From: Janthinobacterium sp. 67
Lineage (GTDB): Bacteria > Pseudomonadota > Gammaproteobacteria > Burkholderiales > Burkholderiaceae_D
Length of the DNA stretch: 64,000 bases
Assembly: GCF_002797895.1 (NCBI RefSeq)
Contig: NZ_PGES01000001.1
Location: 5,084,001 to 5,148,000, forward strand
Direction of reading: 5' to 3'
Part shown: piece after piece, positions 11,099 to 22,279 of the stretch
Position numbering within the stretch: position 1 is the stretch's first letter
How the letters are laid out: each line of letters opens with the position of its first letter
The notes under the pieces: generated by a model
The model's database searches: none
What the model saw: only the letters and a program-made list of their open reading frames with translations
What the model was told of the DNA's origin: nothing
Translations under genes and position numbers: made by a program

Positions 11099-12307
11099 AT
11101 GGAGTTCGATATGGTCGATAACACAGCTTTAGGTACCGTCATCAAGGTCGTCGGCGTCGGCGGTGCGGGTGGCAATGCAGTCCAACACATGATCAACAAA
11201 GGCATGTCGGGCGTGGAGTTCATTGCCGCCAACACCGACGCACAGGCCCTGTCGACATCGAAGGCCCACAACATCATCCAGATCGGCGATACCGGTCTGG
11301 GCGCAGGCATGAAGCCTGCCGTCGGCCGCCAGCTGGCCGAAGAATCGCGCACGCGCATCGCCGATTCGCTGCGCGGCGCGCACATGGTCTTCATCGCCGC
11401 CGGCATGGGCGGCGGCACGGGCACGGGCGCCGCTCCCATCGTCGCTGAAGTGGCCAAGGAACTGGGCGCGCTGACGGTGGCCGTGGTTTCCAAGCCATTC
11501 TCGTACGAAGGCCAGAAGTGCATGGACATCGCCGACGAAGGCCTGGAGCAGCTGTCCCTGCACGTCGATTCGCTGATCATCATCCTCAATGAAAAACTGG
11601 AAGAGATCTACGAAGACGAAAGCATGCTGGAATGGATGCAGCACGCCGATGATGTGCTCAACAACGCGGTGGCCGGCATTGCCGAGATCATCAACGTGCC
11701 TGGCCATATCAACGTCGACTTCAACGACGTGAAGACCATCATGGGCGAGCAGGGCAAGGCCATGATGGGTACGGCGACGGCTTCCGGCGTCGACCGCGCG
11801 CGTATCGCCGCCGAACAGGCTGTCGCTTCGCCGCTGTTGGATGGCATCGATCTGTCCGGCGCGCGCGGCGTGCTGGTCAACGTCACGGCCAGCCGTGGCT
11901 TGAAAGGTAAAGAGATCAAGGAAGTCATGGCCGCCGTGCGCGCATTTGCCGCGCCGGACGCGTCGATCGCGCAAGGCATCGCCTACGACGACGCCATGGG
12001 CGACGACATCCGCGTGACCGTGGTGGCCACGGGCCTGGGCCGCGCCAAGAAAAACATCCAGCTGGTGCCGCAGCAAGTGCTGCGCACCGGCACCCACAAC
12101 GGCCCGCTGACCCCGTCGGCCGCCATGGGTAGCGCGCAAGCGGCGGCGACGACGGTAGGCGTGGCCACGCCGGCCGCCGGCTTTGACGGCATGAAGGCGC
12201 CGGCGGTATGGCGCCGCGAATCGGCTTCCGAGCAGGTGCGCGCGATGGAAAAGAATGGCATGGAGACCTACGACATTCCAGCGTTCCTGCGCAAGCAAGC
12301 CGATTAA
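11099..12307 (+). CDS. ftsZ: Cell division protein FtsZ
   Basis: FtsZ is the tubulin-like GTPase that forms the Z ring. The 402-residue protein has the tubulin signature GGGTGTGAAP at about 104-113 and the T7 synergy loop NVDFNDV at about 205-211. A variable linker is followed by the conserved C-terminal peptide (TYDIPAFLRKQAD) that binds FtsA and ZipA-type partners. The start is supported by AGGAG upstream. An internal ATG at codon 5 would give VDNTALG and cannot be excluded. Confidence 0.97.
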   Translation: MEFDMVDNTALGTVIKVVGVGGAGGNAVQHMINKGMSGVEFIAANTDAQALSTSKAHNIIQIGDTGLGAGMKPAVGRQLAEESRTRIADSLRGAHMVFIAAGMGGGTGTGAAPIVAEVAKELGALTVAVVSKPFSYEGQKCMDIADEGLEQLSLHVDSLIIILNEKLEEIYEDESMLEWMQHADDVLNNAVAGIAEIINVPGHINVDFNDVKTIMGEQGKAMMGTATASGVDRARIAAEQAVASPLLDGIDLSGARGVLVNVTASRGLKGKEIKEVMAAVRAFAAPDASIAQGIAYDDAMGDDIRVTVVATGLGRAKKNIQLVPQQVLRTGTHNGPLTPSAAMGSAQAAATTVGVATPAAGFDGMKAPAVWRRESASEQVRAMEKNGMETYDIPAFLRKQAD

Positions 12308-12441
12308 GCGCAGAGAAAAAAGCCCATGGTGGCGTTGCATAGCCTTGCCGTATATTCGTACTGTCTTCGGCCATGCGCCTTGCCCTGAGCATTTTTCATG
12401 CGCTTCAATATGGAAAAGGTGATCTGATGTATGCAACGATG

Positions 12442-12470
12442 ACGGCGGCCTGAGGGCCGCCGTTTTTTTT
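12442..12470 (+). terminator. Rho-independent terminator after ftsZ
   Basis: Stem arms ACGGCGGCC (12442-12450) and GGCCGCCGT (12455-12463) with a 4-base loop are followed by a run of T. The terminator lies about 135 bases after the ftsZ stop and closes the dcw operon. Confidence 0.9.
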
Positions 12471-12600
12471 GCCGGTTTTTGACTTTTGACTTTGCCTTTC
12501 CTGCCATTTTCTGCACAAATACGGCAAGTCAGGCATACTATCGCGCAGTGTCGGCATCATGCCGGCAGCATCCTCAACCGACAGTACACAAGGAGTCAAC

Positions 12601-13107
12601 ATGACCATCAAGATCGGCGACACCCTGCCAGAAGGCACCCTGGCCGAATTCATCGAAAGCGAAACCGAAGGTTGCGCACTGGGCCCGAACACGTTCAATG
12701 TGCAAGACCTGGTCAAGGGCAAGAAGATCGCCATCTTCGGCCTGCCAGGCGCCTACACCCCGACCTGCTCCGCACAGCACGTGCCAGGCTACGTGCAGCA
12801 CGCTGCCGACCTGAAAGCCAAGGGCGTCGATGAAATCTGGTGCATCTCCGTCAACGACGCGTTCGTGATGGGCGCCTGGGGCCGCGACCAGAAAGCCACC
12901 GGCGTCGTACGCATGATGGCTGACGGCAACGCCGCCTACAGCAAGGCCCTGGGCCTGGACGCCGATTTTTCCAAGCATGGCATGGGCACGCGCTCGCAGC
13001 GCTACTCGATGCTGGTCGACAATGGCGTCGTGACGCAATTGAACATCGAGCAAGGCGGCAAGTTTGAAGTGTCGAATGCGGAAACCTTGCTGGGCCAGCT
13101 GGCTTAA
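12601..13107 (+). CDS. Peroxiredoxin (Prx5 type)
   Basis: This thiol peroxidase reduces hydrogen peroxide or organic peroxides in the cytoplasm. ATG 12601 is preceded by AAGGAG and gives 168 residues. An upstream in-frame start would add an unconserved tail. The redoxin fold and the peroxidatic Cys motif AYTPTCSAQHVPGYV (C56) identify the Prx5/AhpC-TSA family. C25 is an extra cysteine that could act in resolution, but this is not established. It is a single-gene unit between the ftsZ terminator and a palindromic repeat region. Confidence 0.9.
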   Translation: MTIKIGDTLPEGTLAEFIESETEGCALGPNTFNVQDLVKGKKIAIFGLPGAYTPTCSAQHVPGYVQHAADLKAKGVDEIWCISVNDAFVMGAWGRDQKATGVVRMMADGNAAYSKALGLDADFSKHGMGTRSQRYSMLVDNGVVTQLNIEQGGKFEVSNAETLLGQLA

Positions 13108-13132
13108 GCAGAGCGCAGGCCTGTGTAGGTCG

Positions 13133-13236
13133 GCGTAGGTCGGCTTAGCGCAGCGTAAGCCGACGTGCTACGGTCGCACCGCGTTTGCTTCAGCATTGTT
13201 GGATTACGCGCTGCGCGCTAATCCAACCTACGCATG
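13133..13236. repeat. REP-like palindromic repeat pair, copy A
   Basis: Two adjacent inverted repeats are present: GTCGGCTTA...TAAGCCGAC around 13139-13163 and TTGGATTA...TAATCCAA around 13199-13226. They are flanked by the consensus GTAGGT / ACCTAC. The same family occurs at 16926-17032, 32391-32425 and 51017-51053. Confidence 0.8.
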
Positions 13237-13240
13237 AATC

Positions 13241-13265
13241 AAAACGGCGCCATCGGCGCCGTTTT
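13241..13265. terminator. Bidirectional terminator between peroxiredoxin and methyltransferase
   Basis: The arms AAAACGGCGCC (13241-13251) and GGCGCCGTTTT (13255-13265) form a perfect hairpin with a 3-base loop and A/T flanks on both sides, as expected between convergent genes. Confidence 0.8.
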
Positions 13266-13270
13266 GACGT

Positions 13271-14038
13271 TTACTGTACCGACGGTTTCCTTGCCTCGAA
13301 CATCGCCGCATCGATGCTGAACGAATAGTCGTCCTGCAGCGCGAAATATCTTCTCGCTTCCTCGGGCGCGCCATCGAACAGGTTGCGGATGGCCGCCACT
13401 CGCTCGTTCGGCGTGCGCATGCGCGCCACCCACTCGTCGAACTGCATCGTCAGTTTCCACACGCTGTGCAAGCTGTGGTTAAAACCCGCGTTGTTGAATT
13501 TGGCACCCCATTCGCAGGTGCGGTAGTCGCGCACATGCGAAGCATCGCGCAGCATTTCCACCGCCTGCAAGGTGCTGTCGTACAGGGCCGTTTTCGGCGC
13601 GACGATGTCGACCACGAGCAAGGTGCCGTTCGGGCGCAGCACGCGCCACGCTTCGGCCAGGGCTCCCGCCACGTCGTTCCAGTGGTGCGCGGAAAAGCGC
13701 GTGACGACCATGTCGAAGCTGGCGTCGGCAAACGGCAGGCGGGCCACGTCTCCCTGTTGCGTGCTGATGTTGTGCAAGCCTCGCTGCGCCTTCGCGTGGT
13801 CGACGACGTCGAGCATGGGCTGCGCCAGGTCGTAGGCGACGACCGATTGCGCCACGGGAGCGACGGCGAAGCTGGCGTGGCCGGCGCCGCAGCCCAGGTC
13901 CAGGACGGCGGGCTTGCCATGGCGGCGCGCGCATTCCTGCATCAGCACCAGGTCGGCGCCTTGCGCGTGAACGGCGCTGCTCAGGTAGGCATTGGCAGTC
14001 TTGCCAAACTGTTCGGTAACGACATCGTGCTGCTGCAT
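13271..14038 (-). CDS. SAM-dependent class I methyltransferase
   Basis: The start at 14038 gives 255 residues beginning MQQHDVVTEQFGK, with CAGGAGA just upstream. A longer frame back to 14104 would lack family support. Motif I is VLDLGCGAGHASFA, followed by the acidic VAYDLAQPM and the DVARLPFADASFDMV region of Methyltransf_11. The layout resembles E. coli YafE-like proteins (EQFGKTANAYLSSAVHAQG). The substrate is unknown. It is divergent from the XRE regulator at 14143 across about 100 bases carrying two small dyads. Confidence 0.82.
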   Translation of the reverse strand: MQQHDVVTEQFGKTANAYLSSAVHAQGADLVLMQECARRHGKPAVLDLGCGAGHASFAVAPVAQSVVAYDLAQPMLDVVDHAKAQRGLHNISTQQGDVARLPFADASFDMVVTRFSAHHWNDVAGALAEAWRVLRPNGTLLVVDIVAPKTALYDSTLQAVEMLRDASHVRDYRTCEWGAKFNNAGFNHSLHSVWKLTMQFDEWVARMRTPNERVAAIRNLFDGAPEEARRYFALQDDYSFSIDAAMFEARKPSVQ

Positions 14039-14076
14039 GGTTTTCTCCTGGTGATGGGCGAGTTCCTGCAGAATAA

Positions 14077-14120
14077 GGATAAAATTATCCTGTAACAAGA
14101 CCATAACTTATACTGGTATA
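14077..14120. promoter_or_regulatory. Two dyads in divergent promoter region
   Basis: GGATAA-AA-TTATCC at 14077-14090 and TATAC-TG-GTATA at 14109-14120 are short perfect inverted repeats between the methyltransferase and regulator genes. They are candidate operators for the regulator, by position only. Confidence 0.4.
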
Positions 14121-14142
14121 TCTACTACCATGCAGCCTTGCC

Positions 14143-14916
14143 ATGTCGAACAAACTTGCTGAATTCATCCGCGCCCGGCGCGAAGCCGTCACCCCCGCCA
14201 TGGCTGGCTTGCCCGGCGGCGGGCGGCGGCGCACGCCCGGCTTGCGGCGCGAAGAGCTGGCGCAGCTGTGCGACGTCAGTCCCACCTGGCTGACGTGGCT
14301 GGAGCAGGGACGGCCCGTGTCGGCGTCGGCCAAGATGCTGGCCCGCCTGGCGCAGGTGCTGCAGCTGAGCGCGGCCGAGCGCGCCTATCTGTTCGAGGTG
14401 GCCGACAAGCATGACCCCAGCCATGGCGCGGGCGAGGGCGCGGGACCTGCCAGCGCCGAGCTGGCCGCCATCGTGTCCGTCATCGATGCGCCCGCCTACA
14501 TCCTCGACCGCGAATGGAATGCCGTGGCGTGGAACGGCGCGGCGTCCACCTTGTTTGCGGGCTGGCTGCAGGCCGGGGAGGGCGCGCCGAACCAGCTGCG
14601 CTTCATGTTCCTGGAACCGGGGGCGCGCGATCTCGTCGTCGGCTGGCCCGAGCGGGCGCAGCGCCTGGTGGCGGAGTTTCGCGCCGATATCGGCCGGCAG
14701 GCGGACCAGGCCCCGCTGGCCGGCCTGATCGCGGAACTGGCCGGCGCCAGCGCGGACTTTCGCCAATGGTGGGGCGCGCAGCAGGTGCAGGGCCGCGATG
14801 GCGGCTTGCGCCAGTTCCAGCATGCGCGACAGGGGCTGCTGGCATTCAACCAGGTGACCTTGCACCTGGCGCGCCAGCATGACTTGAAACTGGTGATGCT
14901 GTTGCCTGTGTCATAA
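14143..14916 (+). CDS. XRE-family regulator with MmyB-like ligand domain
   Basis: The 257-residue protein has an N-terminal helix-turn-helix (TPGLRREELAQLCDVSPTWL, about 31-50, and LEQGR). A C-terminal MmyB-type PAS-like domain follows (about 105-250, AYILDREWNAVAWNGAA). MmyB-like regulators often control a neighbouring divergent gene in response to small ligands. Here that would be the methyltransferase. This is inference from gene order. The start ATG 14143 fits the family N-terminus (LAEFIRARREAV). Confidence 0.85.
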   Translation: MSNKLAEFIRARREAVTPAMAGLPGGGRRRTPGLRREELAQLCDVSPTWLTWLEQGRPVSASAKMLARLAQVLQLSAAERAYLFEVADKHDPSHGAGEGAGPASAELAAIVSVIDAPAYILDREWNAVAWNGAASTLFAGWLQAGEGAPNQLRFMFLEPGARDLVVGWPERAQRLVAEFRADIGRQADQAPLAGLIAELAGASADFRQWWGAQQVQGRDGGLRQFQHARQGLLAFNQVTLHLARQHDLKLVMLLPVS

Positions 14917-15001
14917 GCTAAACCGGCCGCGCTTGCTATAATCGGGCTGACCGCCTGGCCCTGCCTTTCCAGACCAGGCTGTCCTGGCTCCGGCCGTCGC
15001 C

Positions 15002-15919
15002 ATGATGACGGTCCCGCTTTTTCGCCAGGAGTCTGTCCTGCTACCCCGCAATCCCAACCTGCGCAGCATCTATGTGATGCTGGTCGCCGTCGCCATGTTT
15101 TCCCTGATGGACACGGCCATGAAGCTGCTGTCCGCCCATTATCCCGCCATGCAGGTGACGGCGCTGCGCGCCCTGTCGTCCCTGCCGCTCGTGTGCCTGT
15201 ACCTGCTGTACCGCGGCGCTTTCAAGAACGTGCTGCAGGTGCGCTGGTCGCTGCACTTGCTGCGCGGCGCGCTGGGCGTGCTGATGATCACGCTGTTCGC
15301 GTACGGCTTGAAGCGCATGTCGCTGGCCGAGACGTACTCGCTGTTCTTCATCGCGCCCTTGCTGATCACGGCCCTGTCTGTTTTTATCCTGAAGGAAAAA
15401 GTCGACGTCGCGCGCTGGTGCGCCATCGGCATCGGTTTGCTGGGCGTGCTGGTGGCGCTGCGCCCCGACGGCTCGGGATTCTTTTCGCTGGCCGGGCTGG
15501 CCGTGCTGGGTTCGGCCGCCTGCTACGCCATTTCCGCCGTCACGGGCCGCATCCTCAGCCGCACGGACGCCAGCGAAAGCATGGTCTTCTGGCTGATGGT
15601 GATGATGGCCGCAGGCGGCGTAGCCCTGTCGGCGCACGAGTGGGTGAGCATCCGCCGCGAAGACTGGTGGCTGCTGGCGGGCTTGTCGCTGAGCGGCTTC
15701 GTGGGCCAGCTGGCCATCACGGAAGCGTTTCGCCATGGCAAGGCTTCCAGCGTGGCGCCGTTCGAATACTCGGCCCTGGCCTGGGGCATGGCCCTGGACT
15801 GGCTGCTGTGGCGCGCCTTGCCCGACGAATACACGCTGGTCGGCGCGGCCATCATCATCGGCAGCGGCATTTATCTCGTGCGGCGCGAAGCCGTGCATGC
15901 GGAAAGCGAGCATCCTTGA
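15002..15919 (+). CDS. EamA/DMT-family transporter
   Basis: This 305-residue inner-membrane protein has about ten membrane segments in two EamA halves (first half about 24-150, second about 165-295). The family exports metabolites or drugs; the substrate cannot be told. The start is uncertain. ATG at 15002 or 15005 has no clear ribosome binding site, and the conserved region begins near residue 20 (NLRSIYVMLVAVAMFSLMD). lpxC follows on the same strand. Confidence 0.85.
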   Translation: MMTVPLFRQESVLLPRNPNLRSIYVMLVAVAMFSLMDTAMKLLSAHYPAMQVTALRALSSLPLVCLYLLYRGAFKNVLQVRWSLHLLRGALGVLMITLFAYGLKRMSLAETYSLFFIAPLLITALSVFILKEKVDVARWCAIGIGLLGVLVALRPDGSGFFSLAGLAVLGSAACYAISAVTGRILSRTDASESMVFWLMVMMAAGGVALSAHEWVSIRREDWWLLAGLSLSGFVGQLAITEAFRHGKASSVAPFEYSALAWGMALDWLLWRALPDEYTLVGAAIIIGSGIYLVRREAVHAESEHP

Positions 15920-15994
15920 CGGTGCGCTGTGGTTTTTCTGGCGTGGACCATGCCGCGCCGCAACGAAAATCCGGCAAATAGATATAATCGACAG

Positions 15995-16930
15995 ATGTTA
16001 AAACAACGCACTATCAAACAATTGGTCCGCACCATCGGTGTCGGTTTGCATTCAGGTACCAAGGTCGAGCTGACCCTGCGTCCTGCCGCGATCGACACGG
16101 GCATCGTGTTTCGCCGCATCGACCTTGATCCCATCGTCGAGTTTCCCGCCAGCGCCATGGCCGTGGGCGATACGCGCATGGCTTCCGTGCTGATCAAGGA
16201 CGGCGCCAGGGTATCGACCGTGGAACACCTGATGTCGGCCGCGGCCGGCCTGGGCGTGGACAATATGTACATCGACGTGAATGCGGAAGAAATTCCCATC
16301 ATGGATGGCTCCGCCTCGTCCTTCGTCTACCTGCTGCAGCAGGCGGGAGTGGAAGAGCAGCAGGCGCCGAAGAAATTCATCAAGGTCATCAAGCCCGTGG
16401 AAGTGCGTCACGGCAAGGGTGATGCGGAGAAATGGGCGCGTTTGTCGCCATATGACGGTTTCAAGCTCGATTTCTTCATCGAATTCAATCATCCGGCCGT
16501 CGATGGCACGATGCAGCGCGCTTCCGTCGACTTTGGTGACGTATCCTACGTGCACGACGTCGCGCGCGCGCGTACCTTCGGTTTCATGCAGGACGTGGAA
16601 AGCTTGCGCGGCATGGGCCTGGCCCGTGGCGGTTCGCTGGAAAACGCCATCGTCATGGACGAATACCGCATCCTCAATGCCGACGGCTTGCGCTATGAAG
16701 ACGAGTTCGTGCGCCACAAGATCCTCGACGCCATCGGCGACCTGTACCTGGTGGGCCATCCCTTGCTCGCCTACTACACGGCGCACAAGTCCGGCCACGC
16801 GCTGAACAACCAGCTGCTGCTGGCGCTGCTGGAGCAGCCCGATGCGTATGAAATCGTGTCGTTCGCCACCAACGAGGCGGCGCCGCAGTCGTATCTCCGT
16901 CAAATGGAACGCGAGTGGTCGCTGACGTAG
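15995..16930 (+). CDS. lpxC: UDP-3-O-acyl-N-acetylglucosamine deacetylase LpxC
   Basis: LpxC is the cytoplasmic zinc deacetylase that commits to lipid A synthesis. ATG 15995 gives 311 residues beginning [10 protein letters not shown], the family start. A longer frame from 15929 is not supported. Zinc ligands H78 (VEHLMSA), H241 and D245 ([10 protein letters not shown]) and catalytic E77 are present. A TATAAT sits at 15983-15988, only 6 bases before the ATG, and no ribosome binding site is visible. It lies downstream of the dcw cluster, as in other proteobacteria. Confidence 0.96.
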   Translation: MLKQRTIKQLVRTIGVGLHSGTKVELTLRPAAIDTGIVFRRIDLDPIVEFPASAMAVGDTRMASVLIKDGARVSTVEHLMSAAAGLGVDNMYIDVNAEEIPIMDGSASSFVYLLQQAGVEEQQAPKKFIKVIKPVEVRHGKGDAEKWARLSPYDGFKLDFFIEFNHPAVDGTMQRASVDFGDVSYVHDVARARTFGFMQDVESLRGMGLARGGSLENAIVMDEYRILNADGLRYEDEFVRHKILDAIGDLYLVGHPLLAYYTAHKSGHALNNQLLLALLEQPDAYEIVSFATNEAAPQSYLRQMEREWSLT

Positions 16931-17032
16931 GTCGGATTAGCGGCGTGACGCCCCGCCTAATCCGACAACCATGTTGGCACTGATCGTGGTGTTGTCGGAT
17001 TACGGCCCGAAGGGCCTAATTCGACCTACGCG
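16926..17032. repeat. REP-like palindromic repeat pair, copy B
   Basis: GTCGGATTA...TAATCCGAC (about 16930-16966) and GTCGGATTA...TAATTCGAC (about 16994-17026) lie head to tail with flanking GTAGGT and ACCTAC, between convergent lpxC and the DUF721 gene. The pair is large enough to act as a transcript end. Confidence 0.82.
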
Positions 17033-17059
17033 ATATGCGTTAATTTAGCGCCGTTATTC

Positions 17060-17569
17060 TCAGTCCCGCGGTTCGCGGTGGTGGCGAACCATGTTGCGCA
17101 GCGCCGCGATCAATTGCTCGTTCTGCTTCGACGCGGGCAGGGCCGTGCTCAGCTCTTCCAGGGCCGACATGGCTTTTTCCGGCAAGACCAGCGCCCGCGT
17201 ATGCACGATGGGCGCGATGCTCTTGATGACTTGCACTTTCAGCTTGATGCCTGAAATCTGCCAGCCCTTTCTTTCCAGTTCCCCTTGCAACTTCGGCAAT
17301 TGCTGTTTGAGCTTGGCCGCCAGCGCCGCGTTCGGCGTGGCCAGCACCAGCTGCCCGCTTTCAAACTGCAGGATGTCGCAGTGCTCGAACATGGCCGGCA
17401 AGGCCCTGGCGCAATCTTTTTGCAGGGCGGCCAGGCGCGTGACGGTGGGCATCAATGAGGCCATCGTCGCGTTGCCGCGTAGAAAATCGGTTGCGCCCGT
17501 GACGGCCGGGCCTGAACGGGCGAAGCCGTAGCCGCGGCGCGGCGCCGGAGAATAAGTGGGAGTTCGCAT
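17060..17569 (-). CDS. DciA-like DUF721 protein
   Basis: The start ATG 17569 (MRTPTYSPAPRRG) gives 169 residues. Upstream codons form a low-complexity extension that I leave out. The central part (LPAMFEHCDILQFESGQL, NAALAAKLKQQLP) matches the DUF721 fold. In many bacteria this family is DciA, which helps load the replicative helicase DnaB. The helicase-loader role here is inferred from the family. It is convergent with lpxC and divergent from secA. Confidence 0.75.
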   Translation of the reverse strand: MRTPTYSPAPRRGYGFARSGPAVTGATDFLRGNATMASLMPTVTRLAALQKDCARALPAMFEHCDILQFESGQLVLATPNAALAAKLKQQLPKLQGELERKGWQISGIKLKVQVIKSIAPIVHTRALVLPEKAMSALEELSTALPASKQNEQLIAALRNMVRHHREPRD

Positions 17570-17848
17570 GGCCGAAACATAGCACACTCGCCCGCGCAAG
17601 GCGAGGGCGGCGGCGGGGGCGGCGCAGGCGGGCGGACCGTATTGCCTTACAGTATGGAAAATGTCCGCAATTTCTGCCATTTGTTTGTCATTAAGCTATT
17701 GTTATATGGTGCATTACCCCAACCTTGGCGGGAACGCATGATAAAATCATCGTCTTTTGCCATAGTCGAACTCCGTGCGGTCACGCGATTGTTACCTCGT
17801 CGTCACCTACCGAGCTTTTTTTAACGGCGTTTTTTCAAGAATTCAAGC
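17570..17848 (+). promoter_or_regulatory. DUF721-secA divergent intergenic region
   Basis: About 280 bases lie between the two divergent starts. The half next to secA is AT-rich (TTGTCATTAAGC, GTTATATGG, GATAAAATC). It contains a short open frame (17738-17824) described separately. No -35/-10 pair is convincing. Confidence 0.3.
17738..17824 (+). CDS. Possible 28-codon leader peptide before secA
   Basis: ATG 17738 is preceded by GCGGGAA at a workable distance. The 28-codon frame starts MIKSSSFAIVEL and ends in a basic, Pro-containing tail (LLPRRHLPSFF), with its TAA 24 bases before the secA ATG. A longer version from 17642 (60 codons) would add a hydrophobic N-terminus. In other bacteria secretion genes are controlled by upstream arrest peptides such as SecM. 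Nothing here proves translation, and it may be chance. Confidence 0.2.
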   Translation: MIKSSSFAIVELRAVTRLLPRRHLPSFF

Positions 17849-20617
<2,769 letters not shown>

Positions 20618-20636
20618 GGCGGTGTGACAGCCTGAC

Positions 20637-20667
20637 AAAAAACGGAGACCTCGGTCTCCGTTTTTTT
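20637..20667. terminator. Terminator between secA and hydrolase gene
   Basis: AAAAAACGGAGACC and GGTCTCCGTTTTTT form a strong hairpin with A and T tails on both sides, serving the convergent secA and minus-strand hydrolase genes. Confidence 0.9.
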
Positions 20668-20690
20668 ATGCCGCCACGCATGGCCGCTGC

Positions 20691-22004
20691 TCAGGGAAAA
20701 GCCCAGTATTGTGGTGCCTGAGAGGGTATGCCTTTCAAGCCGCCACGGTTTTTGGCCCGCTGCCCCGTCTTGATCATGGTGGCGATGTCGGTCAGCAGGA
20801 CCCGGTTGCTGGCAAAGTAATCATGGCCCATGAAGTTCATGATGACGGCCGAGGCATCGACGAGTTCCATGCCGGGAATGCCAACGACGGGGCCGCGGAT
20901 GTCGCCTATCCTGTCCCAGTTGGCAAAATTGTAGGAAGCACGGATGGCCTTGTCGTTCGCGGACGCATACAGGGTGGCGGGCAGCTTGAGGGTGGCGAAG
21001 CGGGGAGCGATCTGCTCGCGGAAGACGTCGGCATTGATGTCCGGTGCCGCCAGCACCACCTGCTTGAACAGGGAGCGCAGGTCGGGACGTTTTTCCAGCA
21101 GGGCGGCCAGTGCCAGCGTCATCGGGCGATTGCCCATGCTGTGGGCGATGATGTAGATATCGGTGGCGGAAGAGTGCTCCGCAAAGTCGGCCAGGAAGGC
21201 TTGCAGGTGCGTCTGCGTCCATTCGGCAGAGTTTTCATCGAATTCATAGCCGGCCAGCGTGCCCTTCGATGGCCAGCTGTAGAACACGGGCAGGGCGCCG
21301 ATGTCGAGGTCGGCCGCCATCTGGGCCGTGCGCCGGGCGGCATCGTCAAAGGAATTGCTGTAGCCGTGGATGTAGATGAAGGCGGCGCGCCGTTCCGGGG
21401 CAGCCTGTATCCTGGCCTTCACGGCGGCGAGGAAATTCGCGCGGGACAGGCGCGTGATCCCCTTGATCAGCACATATTTTTGCGCATCGTCGCCGGAAAG
21501 GACGTCGTACCACGGTGGCAGCGGCAGTTCGCCTGGCGCTCTTTTTTCAGGAATGCTCACTTGCACGCTGCCGTAGCTCAGATTGGGCGGCGCGCGGTTG
21601 GGCTGCCAGCCATAGTTGCGGCTGCCGCTCTGGTACTGCCTGTCGGTGGCGTAATACACGGTGACGTCCAAGGCGCCAGCCGTCGCGGTCTTGTGCTTTG
21701 GCGTTGGTTCTGGCCCTGGCCTGCCGCCATTGCCCATGCTGCCGACCAGGTTGCCGATGTTGCCGAACAGGCCCCCTCCAGCCGGCCATGGGACGCTCCA
21801 CGGGATGGCGGGCGCTGCTTCTTGTGGCACGGCGGTGGGCGGTGGGGGAGGCGGGGGCGGCGCGGGAGGGGGAGCCGCGGCTGGGGCGGGCGGTGCTTCG
21901 GATGCCTGTTCAGTGGCGTGGACGCCGGCGTCAGCTGCCGGGATGCGCGGCACCGTACAGGCAGTCAGGCAGCCCAGCAGGCAAAGCAGGGATAGGCGAC
22001 GCAT
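20691..22004 (-). CDS. Alpha/beta-hydrolase lipoprotein (DUF900-like)
   Basis: The start at 22004 (MRRLSLLCLLGCLTACTVPR) gives 437 residues with a lipobox LTAC. ATG 22016 is an alternative. The mature part begins with a low-complexity Ala/Pro region containing an uninterrupted proline tract, then the DUF900-type domain with VYYATDR. The nucleophile elbow is AHSMGNRP, and GHDYF lies near the C-terminus as a likely catalytic His. It is probably an envelope-anchored esterase or lipase of unknown substrate. It is transcribed towards secA and read apart from argJ. Confidence 0.8.
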   Translation of the reverse strand: MRRLSLLCLLGCLTACTVPRIPAADAGVHATEQASEAPPAPAAAPPPAPPPPPPPPTAVPQEAAPAIPWSVPWPAGGGLFGNIGNLVGSMGNGGRPGPEPTPKHKTATAGALDVTVYYATDRQYQSGSRNYGWQPNRAPPNLSYGSVQVSIPEKRAPGELPLPPWYDVLSGDDAQKYVLIKGITRLSRANFLAAVKARIQAAPERRAAFIYIHGYSNSFDDAARRTAQMAADLDIGALPVFYSWPSKGTLAGYEFDENSAEWTQTHLQAFLADFAEHSSATDIYIIAHSMGNRPMTLALAALLEKRPDLRSLFKQVVLAAPDINADVFREQIAPRFATLKLPATLYASANDKAIRASYNFANWDRIGDIRGPVVGIPGMELVDASAVIMNFMGHDYFASNRVLLTDIATMIKTGQRAKNRGGLKGIPSQAPQYWAFP

Positions 22005-22279
22005 CAGGCATGTCATGCCTGATGCGCAGGGCTGCATGCAGTCTGACTTACCATACGCCATGACATCCTCCCCGCAGGCGCTTGCCGGCAGCGCCATCGC
22101 TTGTTTTCCTACCTTAGCGCCGCCAGGCTGCGGCGTTCTGATAAATCGCAAGCCTGGCCACATGGCCGGCCCGCTTCGGCGCGGCCGGGAGCATCGCGAC
22201 TATTCACGGGCCGCATGTTCACCGGCGCCGCGAAGGCGCTACAATAGCGCTTCCATTTTCCCTCGCAGAAGAAATCACC

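Noticed and set aside
14937..14942. TATAAT upstream of the EamA transporter
   Set aside because: No acceptable -35 at 16-18 bases; not called as a promoter.
15916..15988. TTGAC (15916) and TATAAT (15983) as an lpxC promoter pair
   Set aside because: The spacing of about 60 bases is far too long.
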